This document shows positions 1-8,963 of a DNA stretch of 64,000 nt, in pieces. Every line of letters starts with the position of its first letter. The first letter of the stretch is position 1. Under the pieces are notes generated by a model. The model saw only the letters and a list, made by a program, of their open reading frames with translations. It was not told the origin of the DNA and did not search any database. Position numbers and translations under genes: made by a program. The stretch comes from an uncultured bacterium (GTDB lineage Bacteria > Cyanobacteriota > Vampirovibrionia > Gastranaerophilales > Gastranaerophilaceae), in contig CADBUY010000009.1 in NCBI GenBank assembly GCA_902797965.1, forward strand, positions 1-64,000, in the 5' to 3' direction.

Positions 1-1
1 A

Positions 2-136
2 ACAGAACTGACCGATGGTGAACAAAACGCTCGCAAAATCGGATATGAAGATGTTAAACCTGTATCGGAAAGAACAAGTTTTTTGAGAGAATTTTCTCAC
101 GAACATGATATTCCTATGCTAATTTTTGGTGAGTAA
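2..136 (+). CDS. 3'-terminal fragment of a protein of unknown function
   Basis: An open frame enters from the left edge and stops at TAA 134-136. About 44 residues are visible, ending in PMLIFGE. The segment is hydrophilic and charged with no motif I recognise. A clean stop followed by a 59-base AT-rich gap suggests a genuine gene end, but the start lies outside the window and no function can be given. Confidence 0.5.
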   Translation, partial: TELTDGEQNARKIGYEDVKPVSERTSFLREFSHEHDIPMLIFGE

Positions 137-195
137 TAGCAAAAAATTTTTTTATATGTTTTAAATAGAATATATCGTATTAAAAAGGGGTTAAA

Positions 196-1728
196 ATGCA
201 AATATATTCTGTTAATAATTCAAAAAATAATAATAACATTGTTTTTAACGGTATTACTAAAGCAATGAGCAGAAAGGTTTTTGTTTAAGGAAAGAGGGAT
301 ATTCTAAATTTTCTTGCTAAGAGGGGGGACAAAAATACAAGAGTAGGAGTTTTACCTCCTTGTATTTTTGATAGATTAAAATCAATAGAAAATATTAATA
401 AAGCAGCAGTAATTAAAGAAATTTATGATGTGTTCGAGGAATGTGCAAATGAAATTCGCTCGTATGTTCCAAGCATAACCGGACCGGTCGAAGAATATCG
501 GAATAAGCGCCCTAACTCAAGTGTAGATAAAATTCGTAATGTATTAAGCAAATATAATTTAATTGATAATCCTGAAGAATTTGATCTTATTTATTTGGAT
601 AAAGGTGAATATAAAGGTGCATATAAAATGCAGGGATTAAAAGACGATAAAAATGGTGATATTCCTTGTTATAAAGTATTTCACAAAGTCGATAATACAC
701 CAGAGTGGCATAAATACAAATGTCATGGAAACTATGCAGAATTAAACAGTGCAGCATACTGGAGAAAAGCCGAGGGTAATTATTCCGATATAAACAGACT
801 TTATTGCGGTGATATGAGAAGCGGTTATCTTATAGACAGACTTATTCAAAGTGATACAGCAAATCCAGAAAAAATTACTTGTATGTATGATTATGGGACT
901 AAAAATACCGATTTCTTTAAGGGTGAAAACGGACATAATATCATGAACGGATACCTCTTTGATCAGGGCGGATATCGGGTTATTAACAGAGTAAAAAACA
1001 CCAGTAAAATAGCCAGATATGTCTTAAAAAAATTGAAAGAATGCCCTGAAGATAGTCGTTGGGTTATGTGGAATAAAATCTTGCATTCATCACAGTATAA
1101 GAATTTGGATGATACACAAAAAAAAGCAGGTTTAGCTTTAGCTATAAAACATTTAAAACCTCATGAACAATCCAGGGCAACGGAAATTTGTCTGGGGTTT
1201 AACGAACCTTTTGTTGATATGTCTGTCGCTTATGCACTTAAATACATGCCGTATGAAAAATCTCTGGAATATTTTCCTTTATTGTTAAAAAGAAATAATC
1301 CTGAGGTTCAGACGGTTGTTCTAAATGAGATTCCGTTGTTATCTAAAAAAGACAATATGAAATTTGATGATATAAATACTCCAAGATACAAAGTTGATCC
1401 TGATAAAGTTCTTAAATATTACCAAATAGCCAAATTTTTGGTTCTTGATGAAACAAGAGAACATCTGGCAAGTTATGTTCATCTTCTTCCCAAAAACTAT
1501 GTTCAAAAAGAAGCTGACTACTTAATCGGATTTAATACTCATGAAATAAATGACAGATTGCTTCATAAAATTAAATATGAACCAACAGATCCTGATGAAT
1601 ATAGTTTTGGGGATAAAATGGAAATTATTATGAAAATTCAACAAAGTACAAAGGATCCGTTTATTAAAGAAAAAGCAGCATCTGTAAGACGTAAAGTTAT
1701 AAATGATTACAATGATGACGGGGATTAA
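196..1728 (+). pseudogene. kinase-like protein with C-terminal helical repeats, interrupted by an in-frame TAA
   Basis: ATG at 196 has a G-rich ribosome binding site (AAAAGGGG). Its frame runs without frameshift to 1728 but is cut by TAA at 286-288 after 30 codons. The 141 bases between the stop and the GTG at 430 stay open and read as ordinary protein (GKRDILNFLAKRG onward), so this looks like one gene with a nonsense mutation. The N-terminus holds an IVFNG box. The middle has a glycine-rich segment (GEYKGAYKMQG), a lysine in CYKVF, a glutamate in NYAELN and a possible catalytic segment (HNIMNGYLFDQGG), resembling a protein-kinase or APH-type fold. The C-terminal third looks like HEAT-type helices. 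GTG 430 could allow a shorter product of 432 residues. Activity is unproven. Confidence 0.7.
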
Positions 1729-1731
1729 ACA

Positions 1732-3402
1732 TTATATTTTTCCTTTAAACTTGCGCATTTCTTTGTAACCTTTAACAATAATATTATTTGGCAATTCTTG
1801 TTTAAGACCGTTAAATATTGTGCTGAATAATTCTTTAGTAAATTCAGATGATTTATACAGCAAATTGTTTAAAGTTGAAGATGCAGTGTATGATGTCAAA
1901 TGGTGTTTTACGTAACTGTTGAATTCTCTTATTTTCAGTACTCCTACTTGTGATATATTTAATAAATCCAAATAACTCAAATTATCATTAAATTTTTTAG
2001 ATTCTTTAGAAACGCTTTGTACTTTGTCAATTTGATGCTGAGATTTTGTGTCATATAGTGTGTTAGAAAGAGTTTTTGCTGCATCATCATATATTCCGGA
2101 TATTCTGTATTTTATATTTTGCGGAACGTCAAAATTCTTGTCAAATACTGTTTTGTATTTAGAACTTACGTTTTTTAAAATATCTCGATTAGGACTAATC
2201 TCTCGGGGATTTCTTTCATTTATGTAAAATCTGTGTCGATCTTCTTCAAAATTCGGCTTATTCAGTAATGCTCTCATTACATAATCAAATGTATCTGATG
2301 TATAATTTTTAAGATTAGAGTACCAATATTCACCATAAGTCTCTAAAGAATTCAGATATTCGCGTTTGTCTGAGTTTGTACAAAATCTTAATTCCCTAGC
2401 CACGTCTCTTCTGAAATCCTGAACAGAACTCATTGCACATAAATATGCCGATGATGACGGAATTATATTTCTGTCAGGTAGGTTAGAATCAACATGAGAA
2501 TAAGCATCACGATAGTCAGATAAAAACTGTAATTTTTTTAATTCCAGCTTCAAAACAGTATCACTAGGTTGTCTGTATATTTTTGTTTTTGCCTCTTCTT
2601 CTATTAATGATTTCCTTATTAAATGCTTTTCTCCTGAGTACCAATTAGGTTCTAACTTTGCTATATATTTTGCTCTACTATTATGATATTCCGCTTTTGC
2701 TTTTAAATAGTTCTTTAAAAAACTCTCTTTTTCATATGAAGTCCAAAGCTTATCTATATAATATGGTAAAGATGCCATTTCAAACATTTGTGCGTTTTCC
2801 GGAAAAACTGATTTTGGAAGAAGCATTTTTATAACTTTTTCACTGTCATAAAAGTTTATTTGAGGAACAATTTGTGTCCATTGATAATCAATAAAATTTA
2901 CTTTTCCTGAACTGTTTAGCAGTATATTATTTCCGTTTAGGTCGCCATGGTAAATTCCTGCTTTATCAAGTTCAAACATTTTTTCAAATAAGTTTTTTAG
3001 TAAAGAGTCATTATATTTGTTCGTTAATGAAGCAGGTTTTCCACTGACAAGAGTTGATATTAAACCATATTTCCCTGATGTGTCATATACTCTGGCAATA
3101 GCCTCCTGACCGCCAATTCTATCCGTAGGAATTTGCATTAAATTGTCATATTCTTTTTTATAATCATCAGAATAACCTGATTTTGTTGTTTTTATGACAA
3201 AATTATTTAAGTCCCAATCTTTAAATCTGAATGTTTCTCCGCCAACCCCTTCACCTATTTTTGTAGCACTTCCTCTGTTTTTGAAAAATTTTTCGGTCTG
3301 TTGCTCTAATTTAGACCTAATATAATTATATTTATAGTTGTAATCTTCAAAATGGGATGATTTAAAGGTTGTATTAGTTTTTTTGATTGGTGATACTTTC
3401 AT
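1732..3402 (-). CDS. protein-kinase/APH-fold protein with N-terminal F-K-S box
   Basis: This 556-residue protein carries the main landmarks of a protein-kinase-like phosphotransferase. There is a glycine-rich loop (GEGVGGETF, about residues 50-58), an ATP-binding lysine in FVIK (about 71), a helix-C glutamate in KKEYD (about 84), a catalytic loop HGDLNGNN (about 152-159) and a metal-binding aspartate in FIDYQW (about 172). The last ~370 residues are helical and charged, with no known domain that I see. The N-terminus (MKVSPIKK, then TTFKSS) has no classical signal peptide but has the short F-K box found in other proteins here. The ATG has a GAGGA ribosome binding site and lies inside the 3' end of the upstream phosphatase gene (29-base overlap), so the two are probably co-translated. 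Substrate unknown; a host-directed or lineage-specific role is only speculation. Confidence 0.75.
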   Translation of the reverse strand: MKVSPIKKTNTTFKSSHFEDYNYKYNYIRSKLEQQTEKFFKNRGSATKIGEGVGGETFRFKDWDLNNFVIKTTKSGYSDDYKKEYDNLMQIPTDRIGGQEAIARVYDTSGKYGLISTLVSGKPASLTNKYNDSLLKNLFEKMFELDKAGIYHGDLNGNNILLNSSGKVNFIDYQWTQIVPQINFYDSEKVIKMLLPKSVFPENAQMFEMASLPYYIDKLWTSYEKESFLKNYLKAKAEYHNSRAKYIAKLEPNWYSGEKHLIRKSLIEEEAKTKIYRQPSDTVLKLELKKLQFLSDYRDAYSHVDSNLPDRNIIPSSSAYLCAMSSVQDFRRDVARELRFCTNSDKREYLNSLETYGEYWYSNLKNYTSDTFDYVMRALLNKPNFEEDRHRFYINERNPREISPNRDILKNVSSKYKTVFDKNFDVPQNIKYRISGIYDDAAKTLSNTLYDTKSQHQIDKVQSVSKESKKFNDNLSYLDLLNISQVGVLKIREFNSYVKHHLTSYTASSTLNNLLYKSSEFTKELFSTIFNGLKQELPNNIIVKGYKEMRKFKGKI

Positions 3403-4843
3403 TTTTTGTCCTCGTAGTATTTTTATAAATAACTCCTAATCCTCCGGCTGTACTTATTGCAATAGCCGAATAAATTAAATTTTTATAATCTTTTTTTTTT
3501 GTTGTTCCGATTATGTATGTCTTAAATTTATCAGACATTGCTTCAAAAAATGAATTTTTTTCTGAAGCATAATTCCTTATTGCAGATGTGATTCCATCAT
3601 CCAGTTTTGCGTTATCAACCGTTATTACTTTGCCAAATCTTTCAAAAGTTTTTTGTATAAGTTTTAAAGAAGGGTTGTCTTTATTAATGATAATGCTGTA
3701 CAGAGGCATCTTTTTAATTTGTTTAATCAGACCATTAGATTCTAATTCTTGTTTTAACTTGTCATCTTTACCTTCAAATGCATTATGAATTAACGACAAT
3801 TTGTTTTTCATGTCCGCTTCGTAAAAATATTGACACTTTCCTTCTGATTTATATTTTTCCCAATCAGATTTTTCTATGTATTCAAGAGGATTTAGCATAT
3901 CAAAATCATTTGAACCGTCACCTGCAACAACTACCATATCATTTTCTTTAATTGCTTTTGCAAGAGCCTGTTTTGTATCAAATACTTTTGTTAATGCAGA
4001 ATTGTTAATCCTTGGAGTAATGTTACAATGATTTCTGTAATGGTTATGCTTATTCGGTGTTTCCCATTCCATAGCATATTCTACATTGTTGGCTTTTAGG
4101 TATTTTTTTATTTCGTTCATAAAATTATCGTAGATATAATTTCTTTCCGGACAATATCCATAATCGGGTGAAAATATTAAATTAATTTTAAGATTTCCGT
4201 CTTTTCTTGCACCCAGAACAAAGTCTGCAATAGGAATTTTGTGCTCTGCTATTTTCCCGTCTTTATGCGGAAGTTTTTTCCATTCGTCAGGATTTAATTT
4301 TCCGTCACTAAATAATGAGTTATTACCATAATCTCTGACAGAATTTTCACTATCTGCTTCTATTAGTTTTAAATGATATTTTTTTGATAAATCTTTTATA
4401 AAATTCCTGAGGTTTTCACCATCCCAATTTGTATGTTTTTTTATCTCTTTTTCTTTAAGTTTATTCGGCTCTGAATATTTATATGGAAATACTCCATTTT
4501 CGTAAAACTCAACATCACTTCCATTTTTTATAAATTCATCACTTCCGTTTTTTGATATAAAACTTTCAGGGAGTGGTAAATGAAATTCTCTTAACTTAAG
4601 CAGATGTGATACAGCTTCGTATTCACCAAAAGTTCTGCCGGTGGTAATGTGCATGTGCAAATCTCCCTCTGTAGATTTGATAAACGAATCTATTTTGGAA
4701 CAGTAATCTTTCATGAAACTGTTTTCGCCATCAATATGCAAAGAGGAATGTTTTGCAGGACAGTATGTTCCGTCAAAATCAGAATAGACATGAACTTTAC
4801 CTGCCATAAAATTCAAACAGCCGGTGATGTTGGTTATTTTCAT
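3374..4843 (-). CDS. HAD-superfamily (Cof/SPP-like) phosphatase with C-terminal membrane segment
   Basis: HAD motif I is DFDGT (about residues 22-26), motif II is the threonine in HITTGRT, and motif IV is GDGSND about two thirds along. That order fits the HAD-IIB group, which includes sugar-phosphate phosphatases such as sucrose-6-phosphate phosphatase. The substrate cannot be read from sequence. The C-terminal end has one probable membrane helix (YSAIAISTAGGLGVIY). I start it at ATG 4843, not GTG 4849, because AGGAG lies 5 bases before that ATG. The length of about 489 residues is well above the usual 250-300 for the family, because of insertions and the C-terminal extension. It overlaps the kinase-like gene downstream, so kinase and phosphatase may form a functional pair (inference). 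Confidence 0.75.
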   Translation of the reverse strand: MKITNITGCLNFMAGKVHVYSDFDGTYCPAKHSSLHIDGENSFMKDYCSKIDSFIKSTEGDLHMHITTGRTFGEYEAVSHLLKLREFHLPLPESFISKNGSDEFIKNGSDVEFYENGVFPYKYSEPNKLKEKEIKKHTNWDGENLRNFIKDLSKKYHLKLIEADSENSVRDYGNNSLFSDGKLNPDEWKKLPHKDGKIAEHKIPIADFVLGARKDGNLKINLIFSPDYGYCPERNYIYDNFMNEIKKYLKANNVEYAMEWETPNKHNHYRNHCNITPRINNSALTKVFDTKQALAKAIKENDMVVVAGDGSNDFDMLNPLEYIEKSDWEKYKSEGKCQYFYEADMKNKLSLIHNAFEGKDDKLKQELESNGLIKQIKKMPLYSIIINKDNPSLKLIQKTFERFGKVITVDNAKLDDGITSAIRNYASEKNSFFEAMSDKFKTYIIGTTKKKDYKNLIYSAIAISTAGGLGVIYKNTTRTKNESITNQKN

Positions 4844-4917
4844 ACACACTCCTAAGATAGATATATCATAATATATCTAATGTATAAATGCAAGTATATT
4901 AATTAAAAGTCCATTAA

Positions 4918-5871
4918 TCATTGGTTTAGGACTTTGTTTAATATTTCATAAACAAGATTGATTTTCCCGTTAGAATAGTGCCAATCTGAACCATTAATTG
5001 CGTGGAGCCATGTTCTGTTATTATAATATTCTACGCATTCATTAAACTCGGAATTATCAGTTCGTGCTTCAGTATATTCACAATTATTTTTTATGTCCCA
5101 GGTTATACGATTGCATTTATCTAATTTATCAATGTTATATTTTGAATATAAGCAATTCCAGTTTGCACTACCGGTATCAACACCTTTAACTTTTATAAAT
5201 CCGAATCTTTTGTATCTTTTAAAATTCAAATTTTTATTTTTTACGCATTCAAAGTTGAAAAACGCAAATCCGGGCCATAAAGACCAAATATCTTTGTGAT
5301 TATTATAATTTTTAAATCTAACTTGTCCCCAAAAATCTTGTTTATTAAAATATTCCTCAATATTTTGATTGCAAACAGGTACTATGTCGTGATCCAAAAG
5401 AGCAAATCCTTTTTTCTTGTCTTTTAAAATGTTTTCCCATACCCAGTTCAAAGCTATTCCATGAGAATCACTGAAACCGTTAGGACACGATTTAGAGTTT
5501 ATATAAATATAGCTAATATTATTAGATAAACAGACATTTCTTATCTTTTCAGCCAATTCTTTTTTGTTAGAGTTATCGCAAATTATATGGATATAATCCC
5601 CATGAATATATTTTTTTATCAGTTTTATCTGATAATCTACAATAACAGGATTGTTGAATGATATTGTAACTAATATGTACTTTGCATTGTTGTCAATATA
5701 GTCAGGAGTTAAACTATTATCAATATTGAATTTTCTTTTTGATAATTCTTTATGAATTTTGCGTCTTTGTCTTCGCTCTTCTTTTTCAATATTACGTTCT
5801 CTTTTATGTATTAAAAACTTACCAAAAAGATAGTAGTGGTATGTATTATTGATTAATTCTTTTGTAATCAA
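4918..5871 (-). CDS. probable glycosyltransferase (GT-A-like), surface polysaccharide
   Basis: This 317-residue protein has an alpha/beta start (KYILVTISFNNP, about residues 64-75) and a metal-binding type motif FALLDHDIVPV (about 153-163), with upstream SDSHGIALNWVW resembling the donor-binding region of GT-A glycosyltransferases. There is no signal peptide or membrane helix, so it probably acts on the cytoplasmic face. TTG is used as start, preceded by AAGGAG at good spacing. It stands alone between the phosphatase gene and the hppA terminator, but the other glycosyltransferases at 9.2-14.3 kb suggest a shared surface-glycan role. Donor and acceptor are unknown. Confidence 0.6.
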   Translation of the reverse strand: MITKELINNTYHYYLFGKFLIHKRERNIEKEERRQRRKIHKELSKRKFNIDNSLTPDYIDNNAKYILVTISFNNPVIVDYQIKLIKKYIHGDYIHIICDNSNKKELAEKIRNVCLSNNISYIYINSKSCPNGFSDSHGIALNWVWENILKDKKKGFALLDHDIVPVCNQNIEEYFNKQDFWGQVRFKNYNNHKDIWSLWPGFAFFNFECVKNKNLNFKRYKRFGFIKVKGVDTGSANWNCLYSKYNIDKLDKCNRITWDIKNNCEYTEARTDNSEFNECVEYYNNRTWLHAINGSDWHYSNGKINLVYEILNKVLNQ

Positions 5872-5957
5872 AATAACTCCTTAACTCCTGAATATAAAAC
5901 CAATATAAATAAATATAACAGTTAAAAATTATTATGCAATTGTCAAACAATTATAAA

Positions 5958-5991
5958 AAAAACACCGCCGAATTTATCGGCGGTGTTTTTT
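5958..5991 (-). terminator. rho-independent terminator of hppA
   Basis: A GC-rich stem (ACACCGCCGA paired with TCGGCGGTGT) has a 5-base loop and is flanked by A and T runs. On the minus strand it is followed by a long T tract just after the hppA stop codon. Confidence 0.9.
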
Positions 5992-5996
5992 ATTTG

Positions 5997-8414
5997 TTAT
6001 TTTTCTTCTTTGTTAGGAATTCTCATTCCGTAGAAAGAACGGATTACAAATATTAATGCAATTATCAATATTACAAATCCCCAGATTTTTGCATTTTCTT
6101 TGAATGCCGGAGCAATAGCAATCTCCATTGCCAAAAGTCCAAACAGGGTTGTAAATTTAATAATCGGGTTCATTGCAACTGAAGAAGTATCCTTGAATGG
6201 GTCACCAACTGTATCACCAACAACTGTTGCTTCGTGAAGTTGTGTTCCCTTTTCTGCCATATCAACTTCAACAATTTTCTTTGCGTTATCCCAACAGCCG
6301 CCTGCGTTTGCCATAAATACAGCTTGGAACAGGCCAAATACTGCGATTGCAATTAAGTAACTTACAAAGAATGATACCGGCGCATTATCGTCGCCCATTG
6401 GGGCTGATAAGCAGGCAAGTGCAAGAGCAAAACCAAATAAAGCGATAAAGATATTGTACATACCTTTTTGTGCGTATTGTGTGCAAATCTTAACAACTTC
6501 TTTTGAATTAGCAAGGTTTGCACTCTTTTCATCTGCTTCTCCTAGTTTTATATTGTCTTTAATGTATTCAACAGCTCTGTATGCACCTGTTGTAACAGCC
6601 TGCATTGAAGCTCCGCTGAACCAGTAAATTACAGCGCCGCCGGCAATAAATCCAAGCAGAGTGTATGGGTTTAACAGGTTAAGTATCATTTCAGGCTGAA
6701 TGCCTAATGTTTCTTTGATTACTAAGATTAGTGAGAAAATCATGGTTGTAGCACCAACAACAGCAGTACCGATAAGTACAGGCTTTGATGTTGCTTTAAA
6801 TGTGTTCCCTGCACCGTCATTTTCTTCCAAGTATTTCTTAGCGTTTTCAAAATCAGGAGTAAATCCATAGTATTTTTCAATACCTTCTTTAACTCCGTCA
6901 ATTTCTTCAATCAATGACAATTCATAAACTGATTGAGCATTATCTGTAACAGGACCATAAGAGTCAACAGCAATCGTAACAGGTCCCATACCTAAGAAAC
7001 CGAATGCAACTAAACCGAATGCAAATACTGATGGGTAAATCATTACATCTGTCGGGATGTGTAAGCTTGCAAAATAAGCAAGTCCCATTAGTAACACAAC
7101 TATTGCACCAATCCAGAAACCTGAGAAGTTTCCAGATACGATACCTGAAAGGATTGTAAGTGATGCACCCCCTTCTTTAGAAGCTACAACAACTTCGTGA
7201 GTATGTTTAGCTTTAGGTGAAGTGAACACTTTTGTTGCTTCAGGTATTAATGCTGCACCTAATGTACCGCATGAAATAATTATTGAAAGAACCAACCATA
7301 AGTTAGCAGGCAAGTCTTTTAATAAATAATTACTTACACAAAATGTCATGCATATAGAAAGAATTGATGTTATCCATACTAATGACGTTAAAGGTGCTTC
7401 AAAATCGAATTTGTCAGCTTTTGCTAAGAATAATTTTGTGTAAACTCCATTAATCCAATATGCAACAATTGATGTAATAATCATTAAAAATCTCATAGTG
7501 AAAATCCAAGCAAGTAATTGAACTTGGAAATCTTTAAATACGCCTAGCAGAATAAAACTTACTAATGCAACACCTGTTACACCATAAGTTTCAAATCCGT
7601 CAGCAGTCGGCCCGATTGAGTCACCTGCATTATCACCTGTACAGTCAGCGATAACTCCAGGGTTACGAGGATCGTCTTCTTTGATGCCGAACTGAATTTT
7701 CATCAAATCTGAACCGATATCTGCGATTTTTGTAAATATACCGCCAGCTACACGAAGAGCTGATGCACCTAAAGATTCACCTATTGCAAAACCTATAAAG
7801 CAAGCACCTGCAAGTTCACCCGGAACAAATAACAGAATAATCAACATCATAATTAATTCTATTGATACAAGCAAAACACCAATACTCATACCTGCTTTAA
7901 GAGGTATGTTAAGAATATTGAGCGGGTTTCCTTTTAGGGCGGTAAATGCAGTTCTTGAGTTTGCAAGTGTGTTCATTCTGATACCGAACCAAGCAACCAT
8001 GTATGAGCCTAAGATACCCAACACAGACCAGCCTAAGATGATTAGAACTGATTTAAGTTCCATACCTTGCAAGTACCAGAAGTAGAATGCAATACACAAA
8101 CCGATTAACACTTCTAACATGATTAAAAATTTACCCTGTTGAACAAGATAAGTCTTACAAGTTTCGAAGATAGTGTTTCCAACTGCGTTCATAGCTTCAT
8201 GAACTTCAACTTTTTTAACTCTTGTATAAGCCCAAAGTCCCCAAAGGACACCAAAAACTGAAACGATAATACCTGCTACAAGAAGATTGTAGCTAAGTTC
8301 AGATTCAGATTTTATGTTTGGAACAACAAGAGAAGCTTCTCCAGCCCAAGCTGGAACAGACACAACCATAGCTGATAAAGCCATAGCTAATGACTTAAAC
8401 ATTTTTTTAAGCAT
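5997..8414 (-). CDS. hppA: membrane-bound ion-translocating pyrophosphatase
   Basis: This 805-residue polytopic protein hydrolyses cytoplasmic pyrophosphate and pumps H+ or Na+. The substrate-binding region (about residues 247-275) has DDPRNPGV, then DNAGDS and FETYGVTG, the divergent version of the usual DNVGDCAGMAADLFETY pattern. A second acidic cluster near the C-terminus (VVGDTVGDPFKDTSS) binds Mg-pyrophosphate. The position that helps set K+ dependence falls in GNTFKATSKP and carries Lys, which in classical subfamilies goes with K+ independence. Because the subtype is divergent, I leave ion specificity open. The N-terminus (to AWAGEA) looks like a cleavable signal or an extra helix. AAGGAGA precedes ATG. 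It is monocistronic, with its own promoter and terminator. Confidence 0.95.
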   Translation of the reverse strand: MLKKMFKSLAMALSAMVVSVPAWAGEASLVVPNIKSESELSYNLLVAGIIVSVFGVLWGLWAYTRVKKVEVHEAMNAVGNTIFETCKTYLVQQGKFLIMLEVLIGLCIAFYFWYLQGMELKSVLIILGWSVLGILGSYMVAWFGIRMNTLANSRTAFTALKGNPLNILNIPLKAGMSIGVLLVSIELIMMLIILLFVPGELAGACFIGFAIGESLGASALRVAGGIFTKIADIGSDLMKIQFGIKEDDPRNPGVIADCTGDNAGDSIGPTADGFETYGVTGVALVSFILLGVFKDFQVQLLAWIFTMRFLMIITSIVAYWINGVYTKLFLAKADKFDFEAPLTSLVWITSILSICMTFCVSNYLLKDLPANLWLVLSIIISCGTLGAALIPEATKVFTSPKAKHTHEVVVASKEGGASLTILSGIVSGNFSGFWIGAIVVLLMGLAYFASLHIPTDVMIYPSVFAFGLVAFGFLGMGPVTIAVDSYGPVTDNAQSVYELSLIEEIDGVKEGIEKYYGFTPDFENAKKYLEENDGAGNTFKATSKPVLIGTAVVGATTMIFSLILVIKETLGIQPEMILNLLNPYTLLGFIAGGAVIYWFSGASMQAVTTGAYRAVEYIKDNIKLGEADEKSANLANSKEVVKICTQYAQKGMYNIFIALFGFALALACLSAPMGDDNAPVSFFVSYLIAIAVFGLFQAVFMANAGGCWDNAKKIVEVDMAEKGTQLHEATVVGDTVGDPFKDTSSVAMNPIIKFTTLFGLLAMEIAIAPAFKENAKIWGFVILIIALIFVIRSFYGMRIPNKEEK

Positions 8415-8460
8415 ATATCTCTCCTTCTTAAACGTGATAATACACTAATCTAATATGAAT

Positions 8461-8489
8461 ATTATATATAATATATTAGACTAGTGCAA
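8461..8489 (-). promoter_or_regulatory. sigma-70 promoter of hppA
   Basis: On the minus strand TTGCAC (8489-8484), a 17-base spacer and a perfect TATAAT (8466-8461) lie about 50 bases upstream of the hppA ATG. The spacing and the -10 match are ideal. Confidence 0.75.
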
Positions 8490-8519
8490 GACTGTAAATA
8501 AATGTGATGTAAATATAAA

Positions 8520-8548
8520 TTGACAAACAGTTTTTGTCTTGGTATATT
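8520..8548 (+). promoter_or_regulatory. sigma-70 promoter of the tRNA-Leu locus
   Basis: TTGACA (8520-8525), a 17-base spacer and TATATT (8543-8548) face the tRNA locus. The expected start near 8555 lies just before the first tRNA-like repeat at 8577, so a transcript would run through the repeats into the intact tRNA. Confidence 0.75.
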
Positions 8549-8576
8549 AGTAGAGTTCAATTACAAGTTATCAAAT

Positions 8577-8843
8577 GGGCATGTGGTACTCTGCCGACGA
8601 GAAAGTGACTAAATGTCACGTTCGAGGAGAGGGGTAGACACGCTCAAGACCGCAAGGTCTTAAATGACAGTTAAATAAGGGCATGTGGTACTCTGCCGAC
8701 GAGAAGGTGACTAAATGTCACGTTTGAGGAGAGGGGTAGACACGCTCAAGACCGTAAGGTCTTAAATGAGTGACTAAATGTCACGTTCGAGGAGAGGGGT
8801 AGACACGCTCAAGACCGTAAGGTCTTAAATGACAATTAAATAA
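8577..8843 (+). repeat. tandem, element-interrupted copies of the tRNA-Leu 5' half
   Basis: There are three head-to-tail units, 8577-8678, 8679-8769 and a shortened 8770-8843. Units 1 and 2 begin with GGGCATGTGGT, the first 11 bases of the tRNA at 8844. They are then broken by a ~45-base palindromic element (8588-8632 in unit 1) with core GTGACTAAATGTCAC, and resume with GGTAGACACGCT, which is tRNA sequence again. A small hairpin (AAGACC...GGTCTT) and an AT-rich linker ending in TTAAATAA close each unit. Unit 3 lacks its first ~28 bases. No unit has the tRNA 3' half, so none can fold as a tRNA. Confidence 0.85.
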
Positions 8844-8922
8844 GGGCATGTGGTGGAATGGTAGACACGCTAGTCTTAGGAACTAGTGCGCAAGCGTGGG
8901 AGTTCGAGTCTCTTCATGCCCA
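8844..8922 (+). tRNA. tRNA-Leu (anticodon UAG)
   Basis: The acceptor stem GGGCATG (8844-8850) pairs with CATGCCC (8915-8921) and is followed by discriminator A. The D-arm contains the leucine-type GGTAGACAC. The anticodon stem CTAGT/ACTAG holds loop CTTAGGA, giving anticodon TAG (UAG). A short variable arm (CGC AA GCG) marks it as class II. The T-arm has TTCGAGT in the loop, with wobble pairs in its stem. The 3' CCA is not encoded. The 79-base length is slightly short for tRNA-Leu because of the small variable arm. Confidence 0.93.
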
Positions 8923-8963
8923 GTAATAGGGTAATACAGATACATCTGTATTACCCTATTACT
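8922..8963. repeat. 20-bp perfect inverted repeat abutting the tRNA 3' end
   Basis: Bases 8922-8941 are the exact reverse complement of 8944-8963, separated by two bases. The first arm starts on the tRNA discriminator base. No T tract follows, so it is not a standard terminator. It could act in 3' processing or termination of the tRNA transcript, or be an inserted palindromic element. Confidence 0.8.

Noticed and set aside
286..288. Recoded stop (TAA read as amino acid)
   Set aside because: TAA ends many ordinary genes here and no recoding signal is visible; a nonsense mutation is simpler.
8577..8843. Direct repeats that could look like a CRISPR array
   Set aside because: Units are contiguous with no unique spacers, contain tRNA sequence and palindromes, and have no cas genes near.
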